A stretch of 25,880 nucleotides of DNA, taken from Castellaniella sp. UBA6218. GTDB taxonomy: Bacteria > Pseudomonadota > Gammaproteobacteria > Burkholderiales > Burkholderiaceae_B. The position numbers were made by a program, and so were the translations under genes. Positions 14,239-22,236 of the stretch are shown here, piece by piece. The stretch is from NCBI GenBank assembly GCA_002421865.1, contig DISE01000099.1, positions 1 to 25,880 on the forward strand, read 5' to 3'. The notes under the pieces were generated by a model. That model saw nothing but the letters and a program-made list of their open reading frames with translations, was not told the origin of the DNA and searched no databases. Position 1 is the first letter of the stretch. Each line of letters begins with the position of its first letter.

Positions 14239-15408
14239 TCAAGCCTTCGGGAACAGCGCCGGCACATCGACCCAGCGGCGTTCCTTCCAGCTTTGCAGCG
14301 CCGTCTCGACCAGTTGCACGCCCTTGGCGCCCTCCTCGAGAGTCCAGCGGAAGGGCTCGTCGGCCACGACATGGCGGATGAAGTGCTCCCACTGGATCTT
14401 GAAACCGTTGTCGTAGATCTCGGTGTCCGGCACCGTCTGCCACTGTTCCATGAAAGGCATCTTCTGTTTTTCGTCCGGGTTCCAGACGGGGCGCGGTGTA
14501 CTGACGCGCGGCTGCACCAGGCATTCGGTCAGGCCAGCGACGGCCGAACCGTGCGTGCCGTCCACGTGGAAAGTCACCAGGTCGTCGCGGCGCACGCGCG
14601 TGGTCCAGGAGCTGTTGACCTGCGCGATGACGGGTTCGCCATGGTGCCCCTTGAGTTCGAAGGTGGCGTAGGCCGCGTCGTCGGCGGTGGCCTCGTAAGG
14701 CCGGCCCTGCTCGTCCAGGCGTTCCGGGATGTGCGTGGCGCCCAGGCACGACACGGACTGGACTTCGCCGAACAGATTGTCCAGCACGTAGCGCCAATGG
14801 CAGACCATGTCGAGGATCATGCCGCCGCCGTCTTCCTTGCGATAGTTCCAGGACGGGCGCTGGATGGGCTGCAAGTCGCCTTCGAAGACCCAGTAGCCGA
14901 ACTCGATGCGTACCGAGAGCATGCGGCCGAAGAAGCCCGAGCGGCGCAGCATGTCGAGCTTGCGCAGACCCGGGAGGAAGAGCTTGTCCTGCACCACGCC
15001 GTGTTTGATGCCGGCTTCCTTCGCCAGGCGGCAGACCCGCAGCGCTTCGTCCAGGCCGGTGGCGATGGGTTTTTCGCAGTAGATGTGCTTGCCCGCGGCG
15101 ATGGCGCGCGCCAGCAGGTCCGGCCGCATCTGTGTGGTGCCGGCGTCGAAGAATACCGTGTCCTGGGAGTTGGCCAGCGCGGCTTCCAGATCGTCGGTGC
15201 AGCGTTCGATCCCGTGCGCCTGGGCCAGGGAGCGGACCTTGCCGAGGTTGCGTCCCACCAGGATCGGATCGGGCATCACCCGTTCGCCGTTGGCCAGTGC
15301 CACGCCACCCTGGCGGCGGATCGCCACGATCGAGCGGATCAGGTGCTGGTTCATGCCCATGCGTCCCGTGACGCCATGCATGATGATTCCCAAACGTTGC
15401 GTGCTCAT
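14239..15408 (-). CDS. Gfo/Idh/MocA family NAD(P)-dependent oxidoreductase
   Basis: 389 residues. The N-terminal Rossmann domain begins GIIMHGVTGRMGMNQHL and ends with the family's catalytic CEKPIAT (EKP) motif at about 113-119; the C-terminal alpha/beta domain includes DGGGMILDMVCHWRYVLD, with the His that usually completes the active site. Members oxidise or reduce sugars, inositols and related polyols. The N-terminal GxxGxxG is slightly altered (HGVTGRMG). Within the operon it is probably the oxidation step on an imported sugar- or polyol-like compound. Confidence 0.9.
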   Translation of the reverse strand: MSTQRLGIIMHGVTGRMGMNQHLIRSIVAIRRQGGVALANGERVMPDPILVGRNLGKVRSLAQAHGIERCTDDLEAALANSQDTVFFDAGTTQMRPDLLARAIAAGKHIYCEKPIATGLDEALRVCRLAKEAGIKHGVVQDKLFLPGLRKLDMLRRSGFFGRMLSVRIEFGYWVFEGDLQPIQRPSWNYRKEDGGGMILDMVCHWRYVLDNLFGEVQSVSCLGATHIPERLDEQGRPYEATADDAAYATFELKGHHGEPVIAQVNSSWTTRVRRDDLVTFHVDGTHGSAVAGLTECLVQPRVSTPRPVWNPDEKQKMPFMEQWQTVPDTEIYDNGFKIQWEHFIRHVVADEPFRWTLEEGAKGVQLVETALQSWKERRWVDVPALFPKA

Positions 15409-15429
15409 GGAAGTCCTTTTCGTTCAGAT

Positions 15430-16857
15430 TCAATAAACGGAACGCATCGCGTCCCAGGAAATGTGGCCGTCGGCCACGCCCGTCGCGAAACCGGCGCAGT
15501 CGAGGCCGCTCAGATCGATCAGGCCGCCGTTGATGCGCAGGCGCGCGGCGCCGTCGGAATGCTCGTAGAGTGTTGGAAACCCCGCCAGGAGCCCCTGCTG
15601 TTCGGCCTGCGGCGCGGCCGCCAAGCCGTTCACATAGTGGTGACCGTTGCGTTCCACGTGGGCCAGGCCCAGCCAGCCCGCCAGCGCCAGGTCCTGCTGG
15701 ACGCCCAGCCCCGCCTGCATCGTCAGATCCTCACCCGACAGGAAATAGGTCCGCCCGATGTCGCGCGTCCAGACCGCGCAGCGCGCTGCGTTGAGTACGG
15801 ATTTGTAGAAACCCTTGCAGCTCTTGCTGGACACCCCTGTGTAGCCCATGGCCCGCGCGCGGGGGAACGCATCGAGCGTCGCATCCGACTCGTCGATCAG
15901 CAGGGGCACGCGCGGACTCAGGGCCGACACGTCGGATTCCAGTGTCTGCGCGCGCGCCAGAGGCTGCTCGATGAATGCCAGACGGGCCACCAGCGGCGTC
16001 ACCGAGGGATCCCGGTCCAGGCGATCGAGGAACTCGGCCAGGTGCGCTGCGTCGCAGTATTGCTCGTTGCCATCCAGCGTCACGAGGTCCATGACGTCGC
16101 GGATCACCGGGACGATCTCGGCGAGACGGCGCACGTCGGCCGCCGCGTCGCCTCCAAGCTTGAGTTTGAAGTGGCGATGGCCGTAGCGGGCCGATGCCTG
16201 CGCCAGACTGGCGGGCAGGCCATCGGCCGGCGCGTCGGGAGAGGGTTCGGCCAGCGCGTCGGCCAGACCGACCGTATGTCGCGCCGCGATCCGCCGCCCG
16301 GCCAGGGATGCGGGGTGCGCCGCCAGAAAAGCGTCCAGGTCGAAATCAAGCAGATCGTCGGCGAGGCCGGAGCCCGGCAGGCGCATGCCCGCGGCGTTGG
16401 CCGACAGGGCCGCGGCGAAACTCGCCCCCAGCGCATGACAGACCGCGTCGAACACAGCCCGGTCCACCAGGGCGGGGCCGTAGGACGCCGCCAGGGGTGG
16501 CAGGCCGCGCCGCGCCGCCGTGTCGTGGACAGCCCGGTAATGGCGGGCGAAATGTCCCCAGGCGGTGTCGGGACCGGCATCCGAGACATAGGCTTCGCGC
16601 GCCAGGGAAAGGGCCTCGCGCAATTGTGCGAAATTCTGTTCCTGGGTCAGTTCGGGACGCTTGTCGAACCATTTTGGAATCATCATTTCGGCCGCGCAGC
16701 CCGTCGCCGTCCGACCGTTTTCCAGGCGGATGCGCGCCCTGGCATAGGCTTGCGGGCAGGCCTTCACGGTGGCGCCACCGAATCTGAAGGGTAGACGAAG
16801 GGTGACATCGCGCTCGGCAAAGCAGATGTCCTCGATCACAAAACGGATGGCGTGCAT
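15430..16857 (-). CDS. Enolase superfamily enzyme (mandelate racemase-like)
   Basis: 475 residues, longer than the usual 360-400 of the mandelate racemase/muconate lactonizing group. Catalytic layout: FKLKLGG (Lys231 and Lys233 after the second strand), LDGNEQY (Asp262), FIEQPL (Glu297), LLIDESDA (Asp322 and Glu323) and SSKSCKG (Lys345/Lys348). These give the three carboxylate magnesium ligands and a Lys on each face, so abstraction of a proton alpha to a carboxylate (dehydration or epimerisation of an acid sugar) is expected. The extra length comes from a larger N-terminal cap (about 60-220). It starts 21 bases after the ABC ATPase gene. Confidence 0.88.
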   Translation of the reverse strand: MHAIRFVIEDICFAERDVTLRLPFRFGGATVKACPQAYARARIRLENGRTATGCAAEMMIPKWFDKRPELTQEQNFAQLREALSLAREAYVSDAGPDTAWGHFARHYRAVHDTAARRGLPPLAASYGPALVDRAVFDAVCHALGASFAAALSANAAGMRLPGSGLADDLLDFDLDAFLAAHPASLAGRRIAARHTVGLADALAEPSPDAPADGLPASLAQASARYGHRHFKLKLGGDAAADVRRLAEIVPVIRDVMDLVTLDGNEQYCDAAHLAEFLDRLDRDPSVTPLVARLAFIEQPLARAQTLESDVSALSPRVPLLIDESDATLDAFPRARAMGYTGVSSKSCKGFYKSVLNAARCAVWTRDIGRTYFLSGEDLTMQAGLGVQQDLALAGWLGLAHVERNGHHYVNGLAAAPQAEQQGLLAGFPTLYEHSDGAARLRINGGLIDLSGLDCAGFATGVADGHISWDAMRSVY

Positions 16858-16878
16858 GTCTCGCGCCCGGATCGGGCC

Positions 16879-17673
16879 TCAGTGATCCAATATGCCTTCG
16901 GAGTAGAAGTGCGCGCGGACCTGCTTGGCGTACTTCGCGAATTCCGGGGAGCCCATGACATCCAGCGAACGCATGCGCGGCAGGTCGATGTCATAGATCG
17001 CCGCGATGGACCCGGGCCGCTCGCTCATGACGATGACCCGGTCCGACAGGAAGATGGCCTCGGGGATGCTGTGCGTGATGAGGAGGACCGTCTTGCGTGA
17101 TTCGGCCCAGATCCGTTGCAGCTCGAGGTTCATTTTCTCGCGCGTCATGGCGTCGAGCGCGCCGAAGGGCTCGTCCATCAACAGCAGCGCCGGATCGTGC
17201 AGCAGTGCCCGGCAGATCGAGGCGCGCTGCTGCATGCCCCCAGAGAGCTGCCAGGGATACTTGCGCTCGAAGCCCGACAGGCCTGCCATGCCGATGAGTT
17301 CCAGGGCGCGGGCGCGCGCCGGCCCCATCGGCATGTGACGCATTTCGGCCTGCAGCAGAATATTGTCCAGCACGTTGCGCCAGGCCAGGAGGACCGCGCT
17401 CTGGAATACGATCCCCACATCTTTGCGTGGCCCGGTGACGGGCTGCCCCGCCAGGGACAGCCGCCCCTGGGTGATGGGCAGCAGGCCGGCCACCATCTTC
17501 AGCAGGGTGCTCTTGCCGCAGCCCGAGGGGCCGACGACGGAGACGAATTCGCCCTTGCTGATACTGAAATCCAGCGGCTTGAGGGATTCGACAGCGCCAT
17601 CTCGGGTCTGATAGACCTTGGTGACGCCGGTGGCTTCGATCAGGATATCGTCAGGCATGGGCGAGTCCGGCAC
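16879..17673 (-). CDS. ABC transporter ATPase, SsuB/TauB/ThiZ-like
   Basis: 264 residues with the full ATPase set: Walker A GPSGCGKST (about 48-56), Q-loop VFQSAVLLAW, signature LSGGMQQR, Walker B LLLMDEPFGALD, and switch His in LLITHSIPEA. It belongs to the nitrate/sulfonate/taurine/pyrimidine-precursor importer group and acts on the inner face of the inner membrane with the permease and binding protein upstream. The GTG at 17673 has AAGGA eight bases upstream; an ATG five codons later is a plausible alternative start. It begins 16 bases after the binding-protein gene. Confidence 0.93.
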   Translation of the reverse strand: MPDSPMPDDILIEATGVTKVYQTRDGAVESLKPLDFSISKGEFVSVVGPSGCGKSTLLKMVAGLLPITQGRLSLAGQPVTGPRKDVGIVFQSAVLLAWRNVLDNILLQAEMRHMPMGPARARALELIGMAGLSGFERKYPWQLSGGMQQRASICRALLHDPALLLMDEPFGALDAMTREKMNLELQRIWAESRKTVLLITHSIPEAIFLSDRVIVMSERPGSIAAIYDIDLPRMRSLDVMGSPEFAKYAKQVRAHFYSEGILDH

Positions 17674-17689
17674 GGCTTGAGTCCTTGCT

Positions 17690-18700
17690 TCAATTCTTGG
17701 GGAGATAATCCAGGGTTACGTAGTCGCCCGGCTTGCCGCGTTGCGCGGGATCGACTCCGCCGTACTCCACGAGCATGTCCAGGGACTTGTCCACGTTGTC
17801 CATGGCGACGCGGAACGGCGGCTGGCCTTCCGTTTCCTTCGTGTGGTAGAGCTCGATGCTGCGCTTCAGGCCGACCAGCAAAGTTTCGGACACGCCCGCT
17901 TTGGGTTTGGCCTCGAGCATGGCATCCACCGCGGCCTGAGGATCCTTCACCGAGGCTTCGACCGCGCGCGTGGATGCCCGCATGAACCGGCGCACCAGAT
18001 CGGTGTGCTCGGCGAGCCAATCCTTGTTGACGATGATGCCCGAACTGATCTGGTTCACGCCGGAGTCGGCGAAGCGGATCGGGTAGACTTTCTTGCCGGT
18101 GGCGTCCTGCAGCTTGATGGCCTGATCCATGACATAGCCCAGCAGCATGTCGGCGCGCCCCGTCATGACGGCATTGAGCTTGGTCTGGGCGTCGCCCGAG
18201 ACGATCTTGATCTTGGCGGGATCGATCTGGTTGGCCTTGAGGAAGATCGGCCACATCTGGGACATCGAGTCGCCTGGCGTGACCGCCACCGTCTTGCCGA
18301 CGATTTGCTGCGGAGTCTTGATGCCCTTTTCCTCGAAGCCCATGACCGACATCGGGCTGAGCTGGAACAGGACGCCGGTGGAAATCAGCGGCGCTCCCTT
18401 GGCGGCCGCCTTGATCATGGTGGTGACGTCGATATAGCCGAAGTTCACGGACTTGGCGGCGACAGCCTGCGCGGTCACGGCTGAACCACGTCCTTCCTGG
18501 ATGTCCAGGTTGATGCCCTCATCGGCGTAATAGCCGAGCTTTTTGCCCAGAAAGAAGGGCGCATGCTCGCTGTAAAGATACCAGTTCAGCATCAGCGTCA
18601 CGTCATCCTTGGGCTTGTCCTGGGCCCGGGCCGGTGCGGTGCCGAGCATCGTGGCGGCCAGGGCCAGGCCCAGCCCCGCTTTGAGCAAGTCGCGAATCAT
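17690..18700 (-). CDS. ABC substrate-binding protein, NMT1/THI5-like
   Basis: 336 residues with a signal peptide (1-26, cleavage after ARA) and then an NMT1/SsuA-like periplasmic domain: VTLMLNWYLYSEHAPFFLGK and YYADEGINLDIQEGRGSAVTAQAVAA. The NWYxxxEHAPFFxG pattern is common in binding proteins for N-formyl-aminomethyl-pyrimidine, riboflavin precursors and other small organics. The ligand cannot be fixed from sequence. The downstream enzymes (enolase-like, Gfo/Idh/MocA, DUF993, isomerase) suggest an acid sugar, polyol or aromatic-derived acid rather than a vitamin. Confidence 0.92.
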   Translation of the reverse strand: MIRDLLKAGLGLALAATMLGTAPARAQDKPKDDVTLMLNWYLYSEHAPFFLGKKLGYYADEGINLDIQEGRGSAVTAQAVAAKSVNFGYIDVTTMIKAAAKGAPLISTGVLFQLSPMSVMGFEEKGIKTPQQIVGKTVAVTPGDSMSQMWPIFLKANQIDPAKIKIVSGDAQTKLNAVMTGRADMLLGYVMDQAIKLQDATGKKVYPIRFADSGVNQISSGIIVNKDWLAEHTDLVRRFMRASTRAVEASVKDPQAAVDAMLEAKPKAGVSETLLVGLKRSIELYHTKETEGQPPFRVAMDNVDKSLDMLVEYGGVDPAQRGKPGDYVTLDYLPKN

Positions 18701-18769
18701 GCATGTCTCCTTCGGGCACTGCCGGCCCTTTGTCGTCCACCCCGCCCTTGGCGGTCTGAAAAGAATCCC

Positions 18770-19534
18770 CTAGCGTTGCGAGGCATGCCAGGGAATCATC
18801 ATGCGCTCGATCAGATCCACGACCGCGAACAGCAGCACGCCGATGATCGAAAGCAATACCAGGCCCGCAAACATCAACGGCAAATCGAAATTGCCGTTGG
18901 CCACTTGCAGGACATAGCCGATGCCGGAATTCGAGCCGACGAACTCGCCCACCACCGCACCGACGACAGCCAGCGTGACAGAGACCTTCAAACCGCTGAA
19001 CATCGCGGGCAGCGCCGCCGGGAGACTGATCTTGAAAAAGGTCTGCAGGCGGCTGGCCCCCATGGAGCGCGCCAGGTCGAGCATGTCGGATTCGACCGAT
19101 TTGAAGCCCATGACGGTGGACACAACGACGGGAAAGAAGCCGAGCAAGAAGGCGGTGATGACTTTGGGCAGGATGCCGAAGCCGAACCACACGACGAACA
19201 GAGGTGCGATCGCGACTTTCGGAACGCTCTGCGAGAACACCAGCAGGGGGTAGACGTAGGATTCCACGACCCGGGAGTAGGCGATCACCATGGCGATGGG
19301 CACGCCGACCGCGATGGAAAGCAGGAAGCCCCAGACGGTCGCCTCGGTCGTGAACCAGCTTTCGGACAGCAGCATGGGCCACTGTTCGACGAGCTGGACA
19401 ATGACTTTGCCTGGTGGCGGGATGAGGTACGCGGGAATGTCGAAGAGCCTGATGGTCAGGTCCCACAGCGCCAGCAGGAACAGCATCAGCAGGAACGGCC
19501 GCAGGGCCGGGGACAGAATCAGCTTGCGCAACAT
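18770..19534 (-). CDS. ABC transporter permease (SsuC/TauC-like)
   Basis: 254 residues with six hydrophobic segments. The cytoplasmic EAA loop reads LARSMGASRLQTFFKISLPA, the coupling contact with the ATPase. ATG at 19534 was chosen because AGGAGA lies five bases upstream; the reading frame extends further but only into the promoter and operator region. It is the first gene of the seven-gene operon that runs to 12162. The consensus promoter and perfect palindrome at 19592-19640 sit about 60-100 bases upstream. Confidence 0.92.
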   Translation of the reverse strand: MLRKLILSPALRPFLLMLFLLALWDLTIRLFDIPAYLIPPPGKVIVQLVEQWPMLLSESWFTTEATVWGFLLSIAVGVPIAMVIAYSRVVESYVYPLLVFSQSVPKVAIAPLFVVWFGFGILPKVITAFLLGFFPVVVSTVMGFKSVESDMLDLARSMGASRLQTFFKISLPAALPAMFSGLKVSVTLAVVGAVVGEFVGSNSGIGYVLQVANGNFDLPLMFAGLVLLSIIGVLLFAVVDLIERMMIPWHASQR

Positions 19535-19591
19535 CCAGGTCTCCTGCAGCGCCACGGGCCGGAATCCAGCCAGCGGCGCGCACACGTTTTT

Positions 19592-19615
19592 ATAATTCAC
19601 CGATTGGTGAATTAT
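19592..19615. promoter_or_regulatory. Perfect palindrome, probable TetR operator
   Basis: ATAATTCACC (19592-19601), GATT, GGTGAATTAT (19606-19615): a perfect inverted repeat with 10-base arms. It covers the -10 element of the operon promoter and lies between the tetR stop and the permease start, the expected position for an operator of the adjacent TetR-family repressor. Confidence 0.75.
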
Positions 19616-19640
19616 GGGCGCGGCCTGATCAGGGTGTCAA
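19611..19640 (-). promoter_or_regulatory. Sigma-70 promoter of the ABC/catabolic operon
   Basis: On the minus strand a consensus -35 TTGACA (19640-19635), an 18-base spacer, and -10 CATAAT (19616-19611), which matches five of six bases. The -10 overlaps the palindrome at 19592-19615, so bound repressor would block polymerase directly. Transcription would start near 19604 and enter the permease gene. Confidence 0.7.
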
Positions 19641-19664
19641 TGACGAGGCGGATTAGGAATATCC

Positions 19665-20348
19665 CTAGGAAATGACTGGTCGGGCGTGGCCGGCGTCCAG
19701 TCCGCTGGACGCGTATCCGACGACCAGGTCGGTCATGTGCGCCAGACGCTCGTCGAGGGCCTCGGCCGCGCGCAGGTCGCGCCCGAAGATCACCGACAGC
19801 GTGTGATTGTTGGCCAGGTAGAAGAAGCCGAGGGAAGCGATGGAGATGTAGAGCTGGACGGGATCGATGCCTGCGCGGAACAACCCCTGCGCCTGGCCGC
19901 GTTCGAGCAGCCGGTCGAGCAACCGCACCAGCGGTGAATGCATGTCGCGGATCTTGCTCGACTGCTTCAGGTGACTGGCGCGCGAGAGGTTCTCGCTGGC
20001 CAGCAGGGACAGGAATTCCGGATGTGCCAGGAAGTAATGCCAGGTGAAGGTCACGAGCGTGCGCAAGGCCTCGACCGGGTCAAGCGCATCGAGATGCAGG
20101 CCTTGTTCGGCCTGGCGGATGTCGGCGTAAGTATGTTCCAGGACGGACAGGAAAAGCTCGTCCTTGTTGCCGAAATAGTAGTAGATCAGTCGCTTGTTCA
20201 CGCCCGCACGCAGTGCGATGCGGTCCACCCGCCCGCCTGCGAATCCGTGCTCGGTGAATTCGTCGCGGGCGGCTTTGAGGATCGCTGCCTGGGAACGGTC
20301 CGTGTCGCGCGAGACGGGGGCCGGCCGTGTATTCGGTTTCTGTGCCAT
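19665..20348 (-). CDS. TetR family transcriptional regulator
   Basis: 227 residues. The N-terminal helix-turn-helix (about 20-66) reads AILKAARDEFTEHGFAGGRVDRIA, then AGVNKRLIYYYFGNKDELF, a strong TetR_N match. The C-terminal ligand domain contains TFTWHYFLAHPEFLSLL, resembling the group that includes RutR-like and nodulation-type TetR proteins. It sits upstream of, and in line with, the ABC/catabolic operon, with the palindrome at 19592-19615 between, so it most likely represses that operon and responds to the imported compound. It begins nine bases after the short-chain dehydrogenase gene and may be co-transcribed with it. Confidence 0.92.
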   Translation of the reverse strand: MAQKPNTRPAPVSRDTDRSQAAILKAARDEFTEHGFAGGRVDRIALRAGVNKRLIYYYFGNKDELFLSVLEHTYADIRQAEQGLHLDALDPVEALRTLVTFTWHYFLAHPEFLSLLASENLSRASHLKQSSKIRDMHSPLVRLLDRLLERGQAQGLFRAGIDPVQLYISIASLGFFYLANNHTLSVIFGRDLRAAEALDERLAHMTDLVVGYASSGLDAGHARPVIS

Positions 20349-20357
20349 GGCCCGATT

Positions 20358-21185
20358 TTACGGGCGTTCGCCCAACCGCGGTTTGCGTTTGCGCCGGGAA
20401 GCGGCCCGATCGTACAGGGCGTCGGGCACCAGCCGCAGCAGCCGGGCTACCCAGCCCATGGGCCAGGGGATGACGCGATAGGACACGCCGGCATCGATGG
20501 CCCGCTGCGCCTTTTCGGCAAACCGCTCGACCGGCATCAGGAAAGGCATGCGGTAAGGATTGCGCGCCGTCATGGGCGTGGCGATGAAGCCGGGCGCCAG
20601 AGTCACCACGCGCACCCCGGTGCCATGCAGCTCGACCCGCAGGCTTTCGCAATAGGCGCGCACGGCGGCCTTCGACGCGCTGTAGGCGCCCGCGCCAGGC
20701 AGGCCGCGCACGCCCGCGACGCTGCCGACGCCCACCAGGGTGCCGGACCCCCGCGCGTGCATTGGCGCGATGAAGGGCTCGAAAGTCGCCACCATGGCCA
20801 GGACGTTGGTGTCGAGAATGGCTTCGAAGACCGCGTAGTCCTCGGGGGCGTCCGTCAGGGTGCCCGCGCTGATTCCGGCGCTGGCGATGACCAGATCCAC
20901 AGGTCCGGCGGCGAGAAAATCCTGCGCTGCGGCATGCAGCGCCGCTCGGTCACGCACGTCCAGCGCGTAGACTCGGTGGCCTTGTCCCTGCAGGCCGTCG
21001 ACCAGCGCCTGCAAGGCGTCGCTGCGTCGGCCGACCAGCCCCAGCTCGTCGCCCCGCGCCGCGTACCGGCGCGCCAGGGCGGCGCCGATGCCGCTGCTGG
21101 CGCCCGTGATGAAGACGCGTTGTCGGGACGGAGGTCGGGAGACCCCGTCCCGTGTGAGACACGCAGCCTTACAGGATCGTGTCAT
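20358..21185 (-). CDS. Short-chain dehydrogenase/reductase (SDR)
   Basis: 275 residues of the classical SDR family. Cofactor motif TGASSGIG (27-34), ASAG in place of NNAG (101-104), catalytic Ser155, and YSASK (Tyr168, Lys172) are present; APGFIATPMT follows. The C-terminus is very basic (RKRKPR). No GTG, TTG or other ATG occurs in frame before the nucleotide fold, so the ATG at 21185 is the only usable start. It lies inside the end of the upstream effector gene, giving a 17-base overlap, with no good ribosome site. Translation may be coupled to the effector gene. The substrate is not determinable; relatives act on lipids or small alcohols. Confidence 0.9.
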   Translation of the reverse strand: MTRSCKAACLTRDGVSRPPSRQRVFITGASSGIGAALARRYAARGDELGLVGRRSDALQALVDGLQGQGHRVYALDVRDRAALHAAAQDFLAAGPVDLVIASAGISAGTLTDAPEDYAVFEAILDTNVLAMVATFEPFIAPMHARGSGTLVGVGSVAGVRGLPGAGAYSASKAAVRAYCESLRVELHGTGVRVVTLAPGFIATPMTARNPYRMPFLMPVERFAEKAQRAIDAGVSYRVIPWPMGWVARLLRLVPDALYDRAASRRKRKPRLGERP

Positions 21186-22116
21186 TGTCCCGGCTGGTCA
21201 GGTGCTGCGCTCCGACGATTTCGACCTTGGCGCGCGGATCGCCGTCCACGATCCGCAGGTCCATTTCCATATACTGGGATTTGTAGAAGGGGTGATCCCC
21301 CTCCGCCAGAACCATGTCAAGCTTGCTTTGGCGAAGTTCCGGATCAGCCGGGCTATCGGAATCGTTCATGTCGATATCTTTGATGCAGACGGCCTGGACG
21401 CGCAGCTCTCCCTCGACCATGCGCACATCGTAAAGCACATTCTGTCCGCCCGGCGCGATGGCGGTATCCGATGCTTTCATGAAGACGGCCATCACCGACT
21501 GGTTGCAGACTTCCATGAGGGCTTCCCGCTGGCTGGGGGTGACCCCGAGCGCGGTCAGCGCCTCGTCGAAATGCCCCATTCTTTCGTCCGGGCTGCCCTC
21601 CCGCAGCGGCTTTCCCGATACGGAGTAGCTGGCGCGGCAGATATCCGCCTTGACCTGGTCCCGGGCGGGTCCGACTTGCTGACCCCAATAGTCGTCTCGG
21701 TTCAGTTCCCGGCCCAGTGCCTCCCGATCCACCGGCAGTTTCTGGAAACTCAGGGAGAAACCCGGGCATTGGTTTTCGGACAGTTCCTGGGTTTCGGACA
21801 GGTCCAGGGTATAGCGCACGCCCGTTTCGTTTTCCTCGATCTGGAAACGGCTCTGATATTCAGCCCCCGCCATGTTCTTCAGGGCATGGAAGCTCTCGAC
21901 CTTTTGATGATGCGTCGTCGTCTCGGAATACAGGTCGAACAGGCATTTCTTGGCCTCCGTCCGGTTCGTGTTGCAGAACCAGTCCGCGACCTTGTCCCAG
22001 GCCCGGGAAAAGATGCTGCCGATGTGGTCCCGGTCGGTGGCCTGCCGGACGTTCTGCACGTCCTGTGCGGCCAAGGAGACCGGGCCGAAGCGCCCGGCGG
22101 AAACATCGATGGTCAT
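21169..22116 (-). CDS. Putative T3SS effector with STE/SifA-SspH2-like N-terminus (315 aa)
   Basis: The N-terminus contains WDKVADWFCNTNRTEAKKCL (residues 40-59). This closely follows the segment of Salmonella SspH2/SseI/SlrP/SifA that carries the WEK(I/M)xxFF translocation motif (SspH2 reads [20 protein letters not shown], quoted from memory). The following region (60-115) keeps the same helix-strand pattern. The remaining 200 residues are not recognised; there are no leucine-rich repeats, no E3-ligase domain, and no signal peptide or transmembrane segment. An hrp-like box lies 69 bases upstream and AGGGG precedes the ATG. Family knowledge says this N-terminal domain directs transport through the SPI-2 T3SS and host-membrane targeting; that it does so here is inference. 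The 3' end overlaps the SDR gene. Confidence 0.72.
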   Translation of the reverse strand: MTIDVSAGRFGPVSLAAQDVQNVRQATDRDHIGSIFSRAWDKVADWFCNTNRTEAKKCLFDLYSETTTHHQKVESFHALKNMAGAEYQSRFQIEENETGVRYTLDLSETQELSENQCPGFSLSFQKLPVDREALGRELNRDDYWGQQVGPARDQVKADICRASYSVSGKPLREGSPDERMGHFDEALTALGVTPSQREALMEVCNQSVMAVFMKASDTAIAPGGQNVLYDVRMVEGELRVQAVCIKDIDMNDSDSPADPELRQSKLDMVLAEGDHPFYKSQYMEMDLRIVDGDPRAKVEIVGAQHLTSRDNDTIL

Positions 22117-22184
22117 TCAGTTGCCCCTGTCATAAGCATTCACGTGGGTCGGAAGAAGCGGCGCTTCGCCCCGACATCTTCAAA

Positions 22185-22212
22185 TGAGTGACCAGTACGC
22201 GCCAGGGGTTCC
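22185..22212 (-). promoter_or_regulatory. hrp-box-like ECF sigma promoter, 315-aa effector
   Basis: On the minus strand: GGAACC (22212-22207), 15 bases, TCACTCA (22191-22185). It matches GGAACC-N15/16-CCACNNA with one change and lies 69 bases before the ATG at 22116, in the gap after the 152-residue gene. Confidence 0.78.
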
Positions 22213-22236
22213 ATGCGAACGGCGCCGAAGCGGGGA

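Noticed and set aside
13009..16794. A 1261-codon open frame on the plus strand
   Set aside because: It is antisense to four well-recognised genes, its translation is rich in Arg/His/Gln/Gly with no domain, and open antisense frames of this kind are expected opposite high-GC codon use.
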